A stretch of 64,000 nt of DNA. Source: Sphingomonas rhizophila (GTDB taxonomy: Bacteria > Pseudomonadota > Alphaproteobacteria > Sphingomonadales > Sphingomonadaceae). The DNA lies in contig NZ_CP060717.1 of the NCBI RefSeq assembly GCF_014396585.1, positions 434,001 to 498,000 of the forward strand, in the 5' to 3' direction. This document shows, piece after piece, positions 46,403 through 54,420 of the stretch. How positions within the stretch are numbered: the stretch's first letter is position 1; the number at the start of each line of letters is the position of its first letter. A program made the position numbers and the translations under genes. Under the pieces are notes generated by a model. That model was given only the letters and a program-made list of their open reading frames with translations. It was not told where the DNA came from and ran no database searches.

Positions 46403-47278
46403 ATGAAGCGCTGGCAGGACAGATACTGGAACAGCGCTGACGGCCTTCGACTCCATTATCGCGACTATCCCGGTCCCCATGACCGGCCGCCCTTGCTGTG
46501 CATCCCGGGCCTGACCCGCAATGCCGCCGATTTCGAGCCCATTGCCGACCATGTCGCCGGCCAATGGCGGGTGATCGCGGTCGACCTTCGCGGACGTGGC
46601 TTGAGCGACCGCGATCCCAACTCGGGCAACTACACGCCGCCGGTCTACGCCACGGACCTGCTCAAGCTGCTCGACCAGCTCGGAATCGCCGACGCCGTGT
46701 TCGTCGGAACGTCGCTCGGCGGGCTGGTGACGATGCTTATGGCGTGGAGCGACAGCGAGCGGATCGCTGGCGCGCTGATCAACGACATCGGTCCCGATAT
46801 TGACCGCGAGGGGCTGGAATGGATCTCGACCTATGTCGGCAAGGATGTCCGCTATCCCGACTGGTCAGCGGCCACGGCCGCGATCCGCAAGCGCAGCGGC
46901 GCCAAATTCCCGTACTGGTCGGATGGCGCGTGGGACCGCTTCGCCCGCCGCGTGTGCCGGGAGGAAAAGGGCGAGGTCCGCTTCGACTACGATATGGCGC
47001 TGGCGGAGAATTTCCGCCGGGCGATGGACGAGGAACCGGCCGACCTGTGGCCGGGCCTCGCCGCGCTATCGGGCGTGCCGGTGACGGTGCTTCGCGGCGA
47101 GCTGAGCGACCTGCTGTCGGTCGAAACTGCCCGGCGCATGGGTGAGACGGTGCCCGGCGCGGAGATCGTCACCATCCCCGCGACGGGCCACACGCCCAAT
47201 CTGGAAGAGCCGGAAAGCCTGGCGGCGCTCGACCGCCTGCTGGCGCGGGTGCTCGAATCGCACACCGCGCCGGAATAG
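46403..47278 (+). CDS. Alpha/beta hydrolase
   Basis: A 291-residue alpha/beta-hydrolase fold protein. The oxyanion segment LCIPGLTRNAADF is near residue 33, the nucleophile elbow GTSLGG has S104, and the C-terminal ATGHTPNLEEPE holds the His. Substrate unknown; carboxylesterases and haloalkane dehalogenase-like enzymes share this layout. Divergent from selO by 39 bases, stop two bases before the EF-hand gene's stop. Confidence 0.9.
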   Translation: MKRWQDRYWNSADGLRLHYRDYPGPHDRPPLLCIPGLTRNAADFEPIADHVAGQWRVIAVDLRGRGLSDRDPNSGNYTPPVYATDLLKLLDQLGIADAVFVGTSLGGLVTMLMAWSDSERIAGALINDIGPDIDREGLEWISTYVGKDVRYPDWSAATAAIRKRSGAKFPYWSDGAWDRFARRVCREEKGEVRFDYDMALAENFRRAMDEEPADLWPGLAALSGVPVTVLRGELSDLLSVETARRMGETVPGAEIVTIPATGHTPNLEEPESLAALDRLLARVLESHTAPE

Positions 47279-47280
47279 GC

Positions 47281-47766
47281 TTAGCGCGCGGCGGCCTTCT
47301 TCTGCTCTTCGACCGACACTGTGCCGTCCTTGTTGGTGTCGAGCTTCGCGAAGACCGTAAGCATCGGCGCCTTGAACTCGGCCGCCGTCACCTTGCCGTC
47401 CTTGTTGGTGTCGAGCTTGGAGAGCGTCTGCTTGCCGTCGCTGTTTAGCTTCGGCGTACCCGTCGCCGCCGAGAATTCGGCGAAGCTCAGGTTGCCGTCC
47501 TTGTTCGTGTCGGCCTTTTCGAACGATGCCTTGCGGCGGGCGAGCAGCTGCGCCTCGATCTGCTGGCGGGTGCGGGTTTCCGCCGCGCTCAGCTCGGCAA
47601 GATTCAGCGAACCGTCCTTGTTACCGTCGACGGAGGCGAAGCGGCCATCCAGTTCCTTTTGGTAATTCGCCTTGGTGATCGGCTTCGGCGCCTGCGCGGT
47701 CTGCGCGGCGAGCGGCGCAGCGACCAGCGCGGCGAGGCCCATCGCGGCGAAATGGAATTTGGTCAT
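47281..47766 (-). CDS. Exported EF-hand calcium-binding protein
   Basis: A 161-residue protein with a signal peptide (MTKFHFAAMGLAALVAAPLAAQ) and four EF-hand loops, each DxNKDGxxxxxE: DGNKDGSLNLAE, DTNKDGNLSFAE, DTNKDGKVTAAE, DTNKDGTVSVEE. It probably binds Ca2+ in the periplasm; partners unknown. The start MTKFHF at 47766 is preferred over a longer frame. Confidence 0.9.
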   Translation of the reverse strand: MTKFHFAAMGLAALVAAPLAAQTAQAPKPITKANYQKELDGRFASVDGNKDGSLNLAELSAAETRTRQQIEAQLLARRKASFEKADTNKDGNLSFAEFSAATGTPKLNSDGKQTLSKLDTNKDGKVTAAEFKAPMLTVFAKLDTNKDGTVSVEEQKKAAAR

Positions 47767-47956
47767 GTCATGCTCCTTGTCAGGAACGGGCGGCAAGGCG
47801 GCCGCGCCGTTCGTTGAATTTCATCCGTCCCTAAAGCCTAAGCCAAACTGACGCTGAAATGAACGGCGTCGTCGTCGGGCGACCCGATCCGCGCGGTAAA
47901 ACGGCTTCGAGCCGCCGCTGCTCGCCATCGCGGTTCGACTATGGCAAGGCGCGGGC

Positions 47957-48937
47957 ATGAAACTTGTTGCTGCCGATATTGGGGGCACGCACGCGCGATT
48001 CGCCCTCGCCGAAATCGACGCCGGGCGGGTCGTGTCGCTGGGCGAAGCGGTCACCCTGCCGACCGCCAACTTCGCCAGCATGCAGACGGCGTGGGAGGAA
48101 TTCGGCCGCCAGGTCGGCGATCTTCCGCCCGCTGCCGCAATCGCCATCGCCGCCGCGATCGAAGGCGACGAAATCAAGCTTACCAACAACCCGTGGGTGA
48201 TCCGACCGTCACAGGTCAACCGCGCGCTCGGACTCGACCGGTCGGTGCTGGTCAATGATTTTGAAGCGGTCGGCCATGCCGTTGCCCAGGCTGACGACGA
48301 TCATTTCGTGTGCCTGTGCGGGCCGAAGACGTCTCTGCCCGTCGAAGGCGTGGTCAGCATCATCGGCCCGGGCACCGGCCTCGGCGTGTCCTATGTCCTG
48401 CGCTCGGCAGCGCTTGGACCGGGCGGCTACCATGTCCAGGCGACCGAAGGCGGGCACTCCGACTTCCCGCCGCTCGACCCCATCGACGATGCCATCCTGG
48501 AGCGGATCCGCCTTCGTCACCGCCGCGTATCGTGCGAGCGGATGGTCGCCGGCCCCGCGATCGTCGACATCTACGAAGCACTCGCCGCGCTGGAAGGGCG
48601 AAGCGTCCCGACCCGCACCGACCGCGAATTGTGGACGCTGGGACTGGCGCGCGAGGACAGCCTTGCGGTGGCCGCGGTCGAGCGCTTCTGTCTTTCGCTG
48701 GGCAGCGTCGCGGGCGACGTCGCGCTGGTGCAGGGCGGCAGCGGGGTGGTGATCGCCGGCGGCCTCGGCCTGCGGATCCGCGACACATTGCTGGCCTCGG
48801 GCTTCGCCGATCGCTTCCGCGCCAAGGGCCGGTTCGAACGGATGATGAACCGGATGCCGGTCAAGCTGCTCGTCCATCCCCAACCCGGGCTATACGGCGC
48901 CGCCGCCGCCTTCGCCCAGCGCCATCCGGGAGACTGA
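47957..48937 (+). CDS. glk: Glucokinase
   Basis: Phosphorylates glucose with ATP, feeding the Entner-Doudoroff pathway. The 326-residue product has the phosphate-1 motif ADIGGTHARFALAEI (residues 6-20), LVNDFEAVGHAV, GPGTGLGVSYVL, and the EGGHSDFPPLD substrate block of the GlcK (proteobacterial) type. eda follows after three bases, so both form an operon; zwf and edd are not in the window. Confidence 0.95.
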   Translation: MKLVAADIGGTHARFALAEIDAGRVVSLGEAVTLPTANFASMQTAWEEFGRQVGDLPPAAAIAIAAAIEGDEIKLTNNPWVIRPSQVNRALGLDRSVLVNDFEAVGHAVAQADDDHFVCLCGPKTSLPVEGVVSIIGPGTGLGVSYVLRSAALGPGGYHVQATEGGHSDFPPLDPIDDAILERIRLRHRRVSCERMVAGPAIVDIYEALAALEGRSVPTRTDRELWTLGLAREDSLAVAAVERFCLSLGSVAGDVALVQGGSGVVIAGGLGLRIRDTLLASGFADRFRAKGRFERMMNRMPVKLLVHPQPGLYGAAAAFAQRHPGD

Positions 48938-48940
48938 TCC

Positions 48941-49555
48941 ATGCGGCCGGTCGAAACCATCATGCGCACCGCGCCGGTCATCCCTGTGCTGGTCATCGAC
49001 CGGCTGGAGGACGCGGAGCCGATGGCGCGCGCGCTGGTCGCCGGCGGCCTCCGGGTGCTGGAAGTGACCCTGCGCACGCCCTGCGCGCTCGACGCGATCC
49101 GGGCGATGAAGAACGTCGACGGCGCCATCGTCGGCGCGGGCACCGTGACCGGCGAGGAAACGCTCAAGGCCGCGCTCGACGCGGGGTCGGAATTCATCGT
49201 TTCGCCGGGGCTGACTGAGCGGCTGGGCCGGGCGGCGATCGAAAGCGGCGTGCCGTTCCTGCCCGGCGTCGCCAACGCCGGCGACATCATGCGCGGGCTG
49301 GAGCTCGGGCTCGGCCACTTCAAATTCTTCCCGGCGATGACGTCCGGCGGCCTCCCGGCGCTGAAGTCGCTCGCCGGTCCGTTCGGCGATGTGCGCTTCT
49401 GCCCGACCGGCGGAATCACGCCCGCGAACGCGCCGGAGTGGCTCGCCGCCGACCCGGTGCTGTGCGTGGGTGGAACCTGGATCGTCCCGAAGGGCCCGCT
49501 CGACCCTGCGGCGGTCGAGGCAACCGCCCGCGCCGCCGCCGCGCTTCGCCGATAG
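48941..49555 (+). CDS. eda: 2-dehydro-3-deoxy-phosphogluconate aldolase
   Basis: Cleaves KDPG to pyruvate and glyceraldehyde-3-phosphate. 204 residues; catalytic E41 in LEVTLRT, Schiff-base K128 in HFKFFPA, and GAGTV and PTGGIT phosphate-binding loops. It is the end of the glk-eda operon, and the convergent tRNA-Cys gene begins two bases after its stop. Confidence 0.96.
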   Translation: MRPVETIMRTAPVIPVLVIDRLEDAEPMARALVAGGLRVLEVTLRTPCALDAIRAMKNVDGAIVGAGTVTGEETLKAALDAGSEFIVSPGLTERLGRAAIESGVPFLPGVANAGDIMRGLELGLGHFKFFPAMTSGGLPALKSLAGPFGDVRFCPTGGITPANAPEWLAADPVLCVGGTWIVPKGPLDPAAVEATARAAAALRR

Positions 49556-49557
49556 GG

Positions 49558-49631
49558 TGGAGGCCCGAGCCGGAATCGAACCGGCGTGCAAGGATTTGCA
49601 GTCCTCTGCGTAACCACTCCGCCATCGGGCC
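49558..49631 (-). tRNA. tRNA-Cys (anticodon GCA)
   Basis: A 74-base cloverleaf with encoded CCA on the minus strand. Acceptor stem GGCCCGA/TCGGGCC, anticodon arm GGACT-GCA-AATCC, T arm GCCGGTTCGATTCCGGC. A TTGACA that could be a -35 box lies at 49674-49679 on the minus strand, 43 bases upstream of the mature 5' end. Confidence 0.97.
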
Positions 49632-49755
49632 CCGAGGCGTGGAGGCGCCGCCTTGGGCGAGGCGGGCGGGGCTTGTCAATGTTGTGTTTCGACCAACGGC
49701 GGACGCTGGTGCTTCCCCTGCCGCACCGCAGCGGATAAAGACGCCTTGAAGCCTC

Positions 49756-49779
49756 ACTGTATTACTGCCATATAACAGT
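49756..49779. promoter_or_regulatory. Palindromic site and candidate promoter of the pcm-tolC operon
   Basis: Arms ACTGTATTA and TATAACAGT, six bases apart, pair at seven of nine positions and lie 20 bases before the pcm-like ATG. TATAAC (49771-49776) could be a -10 box with TTGAAG (49746-49751) as -35, spaced 19. A related palindrome occurs at 34521-34540. An operator overlapping the -10 would fit a repressor of efflux genes, but this is inference. Confidence 0.4.
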
Positions 49780-49799
49780 CCGGCAAGGGACGAGTTTCG

Positions 49800-50366
49800 A
49801 TGACCGATTTTCAAGTCGCACGGCGGGCGATGATCGACAGCCAGCTGCGGCCACAAGGCGTGACCAACACGGCGGTCCTCGCGGCCATGGCCGGGGTTCC
49901 GCGCGAGGACCATGTGCCGGAATCGGCGCGCGCTTTCGCCTACTTCGACCGTTCCATCCCGCTGGGAGATGGCCGCGCGATGATGCCGCCGGCCGCGATC
50001 GGTCGCCTGCTCGACGCGCTCGACCCGAAGCCGGGCGAGCGCGCGCTCGTCGTCGCCGGGGCCGGTGGCTATGCCGCCGCGCTGCTCGAGGCGATCGGCT
50101 GTTCGGCGGATTCGATCGACGCCGGAGCATCGCCGTCGGGCAGCTATGACCTGATCCTCGTCGACGGAGCCATCGAGGAATTGCCGGCCGCTTTTGCGGG
50201 CGCGCTGGCGCCGCATGGCCGCCTTGGCACCGCACTGCTCGATCGCGGGGTCGCGCGCCTCGCCATTGCCACCGTTGCCGGGGGCGCGCTTGCGTTCCGG
50301 ACATTCGCCGATGCGGACGTTGCGCCGCTTGCCGCCTACCAGCGCCCGCGGGCGTTCACTTTTTGA
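49800..50366 (+). CDS. PCMT-like methyltransferase homologue, possibly inactive
   Basis: A 188-residue relative of protein-L-isoaspartate O-methyltransferase. The N-terminal half keeps the family pattern (ARRAMIDSQLRPQGVTN, VPREDHVPESARAFAY). The SAM motif I, which should read like D-x-G-x-G-x-G, is ALVVAGAGGYAAALL, and the region after it that carries the acidic SAM-ribose ligand is missing: the chain passes directly to SYDLILVDGAIEELP. I therefore doubt that it is catalytic. Its stop overlaps the tolC start, a pairing I recall from other sphingomonads. Confidence 0.8.
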   Translation: MTDFQVARRAMIDSQLRPQGVTNTAVLAAMAGVPREDHVPESARAFAYFDRSIPLGDGRAMMPPAAIGRLLDALDPKPGERALVVAGAGGYAAALLEAIGCSADSIDAGASPSGSYDLILVDGAIEELPAAFAGALAPHGRLGTALLDRGVARLAIATVAGGALAFRTFADADVAPLAAYQRPRAFTF

Positions 50367-51820
50367 TGGGATTTGCTGTGACGAAGCGGAAGCTTGGCGC
50401 CGCGCTGGCGCTGTCCTTGTTGTCGACCGCGGCCTCGGCCGACACGCTGCGTGAAGCGCTTAACCGCGCCTATGCGTCGAATCCGACCCTGACCGCGCAA
50501 CGGGAAGCGTTGAAGGCGACCGACGCCAACGTCGCCATCGCCCGTGCCGCCGGGCGGCCGCAGGTCACCGGCGTGGTCGGCCTCAACCGCAACCTGACGC
50601 GCAGCGGCGTCATCGCCCAGACCCAGGGTAACGACAAGAACATCAGCCTGTCGGGCGGCGTCGACCTCAGCCTGCCGATCTTCAGCGGCGGCGCGGTCCG
50701 CAATTCGGTCGCCGCGGCCAAGACCCGGGTCGAGGCCGGCCGGGCCACGCTTCGCGCGGTCGAAGGCGACGTCTTCACCGAGGCGACCGCCGCCTACATG
50801 GACGTGATTCGCGACCGCGCGATCGTCGAGCTCAACGACAACCAGGTGAAGGTCCTGTCGACCAACCTGGAGGCGACCCGCGACCGGTTCGAAATCGGCG
50901 ACCTCACCCGGACCGACGTCGCCCAGTCGGAATCGCGCCTGTCACTGGGCCGCGCCAACCTTGCCACCGCGCGTGGCCGGCTGACCTCCAGCGAGGAAAA
51001 CTACCGCCGCGTGATCGGCAAGGCCCCGGGCGTGCTGGCCCCGCCGCCGCCGCTGCCGCCGCTTCCGGCGACCGCCGACGAGGCGGTGCGCATCGCGCTG
51101 GCCAACAACCCCGACCTCATCGCCGTCACCCGCCAAGCGTCGGCCGCCGGGCTCGATGTCCGCGCGACCCGTGCCAGCCGCCTTCCGACCGTGTCGGGCG
51201 TGGCGAGCGGCGACTATACCAACCAGCTGACCGGCGACACCAACGGGCTGCAGCGTTCGGGCACGGCGACCGCGATCGGCGTGCAGGGCCGGATCCCGCT
51301 CTACCAAGGCGGCCTGCCCTCGGCGCGGATCCGCCAGGCGCAGGCGTTCGAGGGCCAGGCGCTGGAGCAGGTCATCGGCACCGAGCGCGCGGTGGTGTCC
51401 TCGACCCGTTCGGCGTTCGCCCTCTACCAGGCGGCCCGCGGCGCAATCAGCGCCAACGAAGTCGCGGTGAAGGCCAACGAGCTCGCACTGGAAGGCGCCC
51501 GCGCCGAAAACAGCGTCGGCACCCGCACCATCCTCGACGTCCTCAACGCCGAGCAGGAATTGCTCAACGCGCAGGTCGCGCTGGTGACCGCCCGCCGCGA
51601 TGCGTACGTCGCCGGGTTCCAGCTGCTCAACGCTATGGGCCAGGCCGAGGCCGACGACCTCGGGCTCGACGGCGGGCCGCTCTACGATCCGCTCGGCAAT
51701 TACCGTCAGGTCGCGGGCGATTGGTCCGACTGGGCCGGCGATCCCAGGCACACGCCGGTTGCCACGCGCACCGTCGTTCCGGCCGAAGAACCTCAGAGCG
51801 TGACTCCCGCAACGCGTTAG
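50366..51820 (+). CDS. tolC: TolC family outer membrane channel protein
   Basis: Trimeric outer-membrane efflux/secretion channel. 484 residues with an N-terminal signal (about residues 1-25, ending STAASA), two OEP repeats (first about 30-220, second about 240-445) rich in long helices, and a short proline-rich loop (PPPPLPPLP) between them. The ATG at 50366 overlaps the pcm-like stop (TGATG). It is the partner of RND efflux or type I secretion systems not present here. Confidence 0.94.
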   Translation: MGFAVTKRKLGAALALSLLSTAASADTLREALNRAYASNPTLTAQREALKATDANVAIARAAGRPQVTGVVGLNRNLTRSGVIAQTQGNDKNISLSGGVDLSLPIFSGGAVRNSVAAAKTRVEAGRATLRAVEGDVFTEATAAYMDVIRDRAIVELNDNQVKVLSTNLEATRDRFEIGDLTRTDVAQSESRLSLGRANLATARGRLTSSEENYRRVIGKAPGVLAPPPPLPPLPATADEAVRIALANNPDLIAVTRQASAAGLDVRATRASRLPTVSGVASGDYTNQLTGDTNGLQRSGTATAIGVQGRIPLYQGGLPSARIRQAQAFEGQALEQVIGTERAVVSSTRSAFALYQAARGAISANEVAVKANELALEGARAENSVGTRTILDVLNAEQELLNAQVALVTARRDAYVAGFQLLNAMGQAEADDLGLDGGPLYDPLGNYRQVAGDWSDWAGDPRHTPVATRTVVPAEEPQSVTPATR

Positions 51821-51834
51821 GTAAAAGGACGTCC

Positions 51835-52275
51835 ATGTCCTCGGCCCGCGAACCATCGATGGAAGACATTCTGGCGTCGATCAAACGGGTGATCGCCGAA
51901 GAAAAGGAAATTCGCGCCTCTGCCCCGCCGCCGTCACCGGCGATCGACGGGGAGGTCCTGCCGGAGGACGAGGACGTGCTGGAACTCGACGCCAGCATGA
52001 CCGCGCCGGAGATCGCCTCGGCGGAAGAGCTGATCGATACCGGCCCGCCGCTGGTCGAAGCCACGGTGGTCGATTCCAGCCGGTCGAGCTTCGCCGCGCT
52101 GGCCGATGCCGCCGCAAAGGCGCCGCCGCCCGCGCCGGCCGCCAACCCCCTGGAGGAAGTTGTGCGCGAGATGCTTCGCCCGATCCTCAAGGACTGGCTC
52201 GACGATCATTTGCCGCGAATCGTCGATGAACATGTGAAGCGCGAAATCCACCGCATCACGGGGCGCCAGGTCTAA
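51835..52275 (+). CDS. popZ: PopZ-like polar organising protein (DUF2497)
   Basis: A 146-residue protein with the PopZ layout: N-terminal conserved helix PSMEDILASIKRVIAEE, an acidic Pro/Glu-rich disordered middle (about residues 25-100), and the conserved C-terminal helices EEVVREMLRPILKDWLDDHLPRIVDEHVKREIHR. In Caulobacter, PopZ assembles polar condensates that anchor chromosome origins and cell-cycle proteins. The tolC-popZ-valS neighbourhood is common in alphaproteobacteria. It follows tolC by 14 bases. Confidence 0.88.
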   Translation: MSSAREPSMEDILASIKRVIAEEKEIRASAPPPSPAIDGEVLPEDEDVLELDASMTAPEIASAEELIDTGPPLVEATVVDSSRSSFAALADAAAKAPPPAPAANPLEEVVREMLRPILKDWLDDHLPRIVDEHVKREIHRITGRQV

Positions 52276-52315
52276 GCCACTGGCGAACGACGCGGCGGCT
52301 TGCTAGCCATCGCCC

Positions 52316-54382
52316 ATGATCCAGCGTCTCGCTTTCGCCGCCACCGTCGCGGCCGCCGCCCTCTTCACCGCCACCCCCGCGCTCGCTCGCCCGATGACCG
52401 CGACCGACATGCACATGATGCATCGCCTCGGCGCGCCGAGCATCTCACCCGACGGACGCTATGCGCTGTTCACCCTGTCGACGACCGACCTTGCGAAGAA
52501 CAAGCGCAACAACCCGGTCCACATCCTCGACCTGCGCGCCGCCGGGGCGAAGCCGAAGCCGCTGACAGGCCTTCCGGCGGGTGCGCACGACGCGGTATTC
52601 GGTGCGGACGGCTCGGTGTGGTTCCTGGCGCCGGTCAAGGACCGCGACCAGCTTCACCGCATGGCGATCGGCGGCAAGCCCACCGTCCTGAGCGACTTCG
52701 GCGCCGACATCTCCGGCTTCAAGGTCGCCGACAACGGCAGCCGGGTGATCGTCTGGGCCGACACCCGCGATTGTCCCGACATCGCCTGCGCCGCGACGAC
52801 CTTCGCCGCCAAGCCGGAAGGGTCGGGCCGCGAATATGACCAGCTGTTCGTGCGCCACTGGGATACGTGGGCGGAGCCGGGCGTCCGCTCGCGAATCTTC
52901 AGCTATCCGGTGGTCGGCGGAAAGCTGACCGGCGGCGGCGTCCGCGTTACCGGCTCGCTGGTCGGCGACACGCCGTCGAAGCCGTTCGGCGGCGGCGAGG
53001 AAATCGCGCTGTCGAAGGACGGCCGCACCGTCTATTTCGCGCTGCGGGAGGCGGGACGGATCGAGCCGACCTCCACCAACCTCGACATTTTCGCAGCGCC
53101 CGCCGACGGCTCCGCGCCGCCGGTCAACCTGACCGCCGACAACGACGGCACCGACAATCTTCCGACGCTGTCACCCGATGGCCGGACGCTGGCCTATTTC
53201 TCGATGGCCCGCGCCGGCTACGAGGCGGACCGCCAGGTGCTCAAGCTTCGCGACCTCGCCACCGGCCGGGTTCGCGCCGTCACCGCTAATTGGGACCGGT
53301 CGGTCGGCTCGATCGCCTGGGCCAAGGACGGCCGCTCGCTGCTCGTCACCGCGCAGGACGTCATGGAAGAGCCGATCTTCCGCGTCGACGCGGCCAGTGG
53401 GCGGGTGACGCGCCTGACCGGCAACGGTCACGCCGGCAACGTCAATCCGACCGCCGACGGCGGCGCCATCTTCACCCAGAACAGCGTGATGGCGCCCGAC
53501 GACCTGTTCCGGGTCGATGCCCGCGGACGGGTGGTGCGCCTGACCGACGTCAACCGCGCCATCCTGTCGCAACTCGACCCGGTGACGTTCGAGAAATTCA
53601 GCTTCAAGGGCGCCAACGGCGACACCGTGTGGGGCATGAAGGTCAAGCCGGTGATGAACCGCACGCTGCCGATCGCCTTCGTCGTCCATGGCGGGCCGCA
53701 GGGCAGCTTCGGCAACGGCTGGTCCTACCGCTGGAACCCGCGGCTGTTCGCGGCGCCCGGCTACGCCGTGGTCAGCGTCGATTTCCACGGCTCGACCGGC
53801 TACGGCCAGGCCTTCACTGATGCGATCCGCAACGACTGGGGCGGCAAGCCGTTGGAAGACCTGAAGCGGGGCCTGGCCTTCGCCACCGCCAACGACCCTC
53901 AACTGGAAGCCAACAATGCCTGCGCGCTTGGCGCCAGCTATGGCGGCTACATGATGAACTGGATCGCGGGGCAGTGGCCCGACCGGTTCAAGTGCCTCGT
54001 CCAGCACGACGGCGTGTTCGACGCCCGCGCCATGGCCTACGAAACCGAAGAACTGTGGTTCGACGAGTGGGAACATGGCGGGAAGACCTATTACGAGGAC
54101 CCCAAGGCGTTCGAGCGCTGGAACCCGGTCAATTACGTTGCCAACTGGCGCACGCCGATGCTGGTCATCACCGGCGAGAAGGATTTCCGGATCCCTTACA
54201 CGCAGGGCATCGCCGCCTTCACCGCGCTGCAGCGGCGGGGCATCCCGTCGAAGCTGGTCGTGTTCCCGGACGAAAATCACTGGGTGCTGAAGCCCAAGAA
54301 CTCGATCCAGTGGTACGACAATGTCTTCGCGTGGATGAACCGGTGGACGGGCAGGGGCGAGGTCTCTGCCATCGCCCGCTGA
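52316..54382 (+). CDS. S9 family serine peptidase (dipeptidyl/acyl aminopeptidase type)
   Basis: A 688-residue exported oligopeptidase: signal peptide (residues 1-24, ending TPALA), beta-propeller (about 40-400), and a C-terminal peptidase domain with the triad S541 in GASYGGYM, D623 in GEKDFRIPY and H655 in ENHWVLKP. It probably degrades peptides in the periplasm. 40 bases after popZ and 38 before valS. Confidence 0.94.
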   Translation: MIQRLAFAATVAAAALFTATPALARPMTATDMHMMHRLGAPSISPDGRYALFTLSTTDLAKNKRNNPVHILDLRAAGAKPKPLTGLPAGAHDAVFGADGSVWFLAPVKDRDQLHRMAIGGKPTVLSDFGADISGFKVADNGSRVIVWADTRDCPDIACAATTFAAKPEGSGREYDQLFVRHWDTWAEPGVRSRIFSYPVVGGKLTGGGVRVTGSLVGDTPSKPFGGGEEIALSKDGRTVYFALREAGRIEPTSTNLDIFAAPADGSAPPVNLTADNDGTDNLPTLSPDGRTLAYFSMARAGYEADRQVLKLRDLATGRVRAVTANWDRSVGSIAWAKDGRSLLVTAQDVMEEPIFRVDAASGRVTRLTGNGHAGNVNPTADGGAIFTQNSVMAPDDLFRVDARGRVVRLTDVNRAILSQLDPVTFEKFSFKGANGDTVWGMKVKPVMNRTLPIAFVVHGGPQGSFGNGWSYRWNPRLFAAPGYAVVSVDFHGSTGYGQAFTDAIRNDWGGKPLEDLKRGLAFATANDPQLEANNACALGASYGGYMMNWIAGQWPDRFKCLVQHDGVFDARAMAYETEELWFDEWEHGGKTYYEDPKAFERWNPVNYVANWRTPMLVITGEKDFRIPYTQGIAAFTALQRRGIPSKLVVFPDENHWVLKPKNSIQWYDNVFAWMNRWTGRGEVSAIAR

Positions 54383-54420
54383 TGTTGCAGTGCGGCGTGC
54401 TTATGCTTTAGGCGCGCAAA

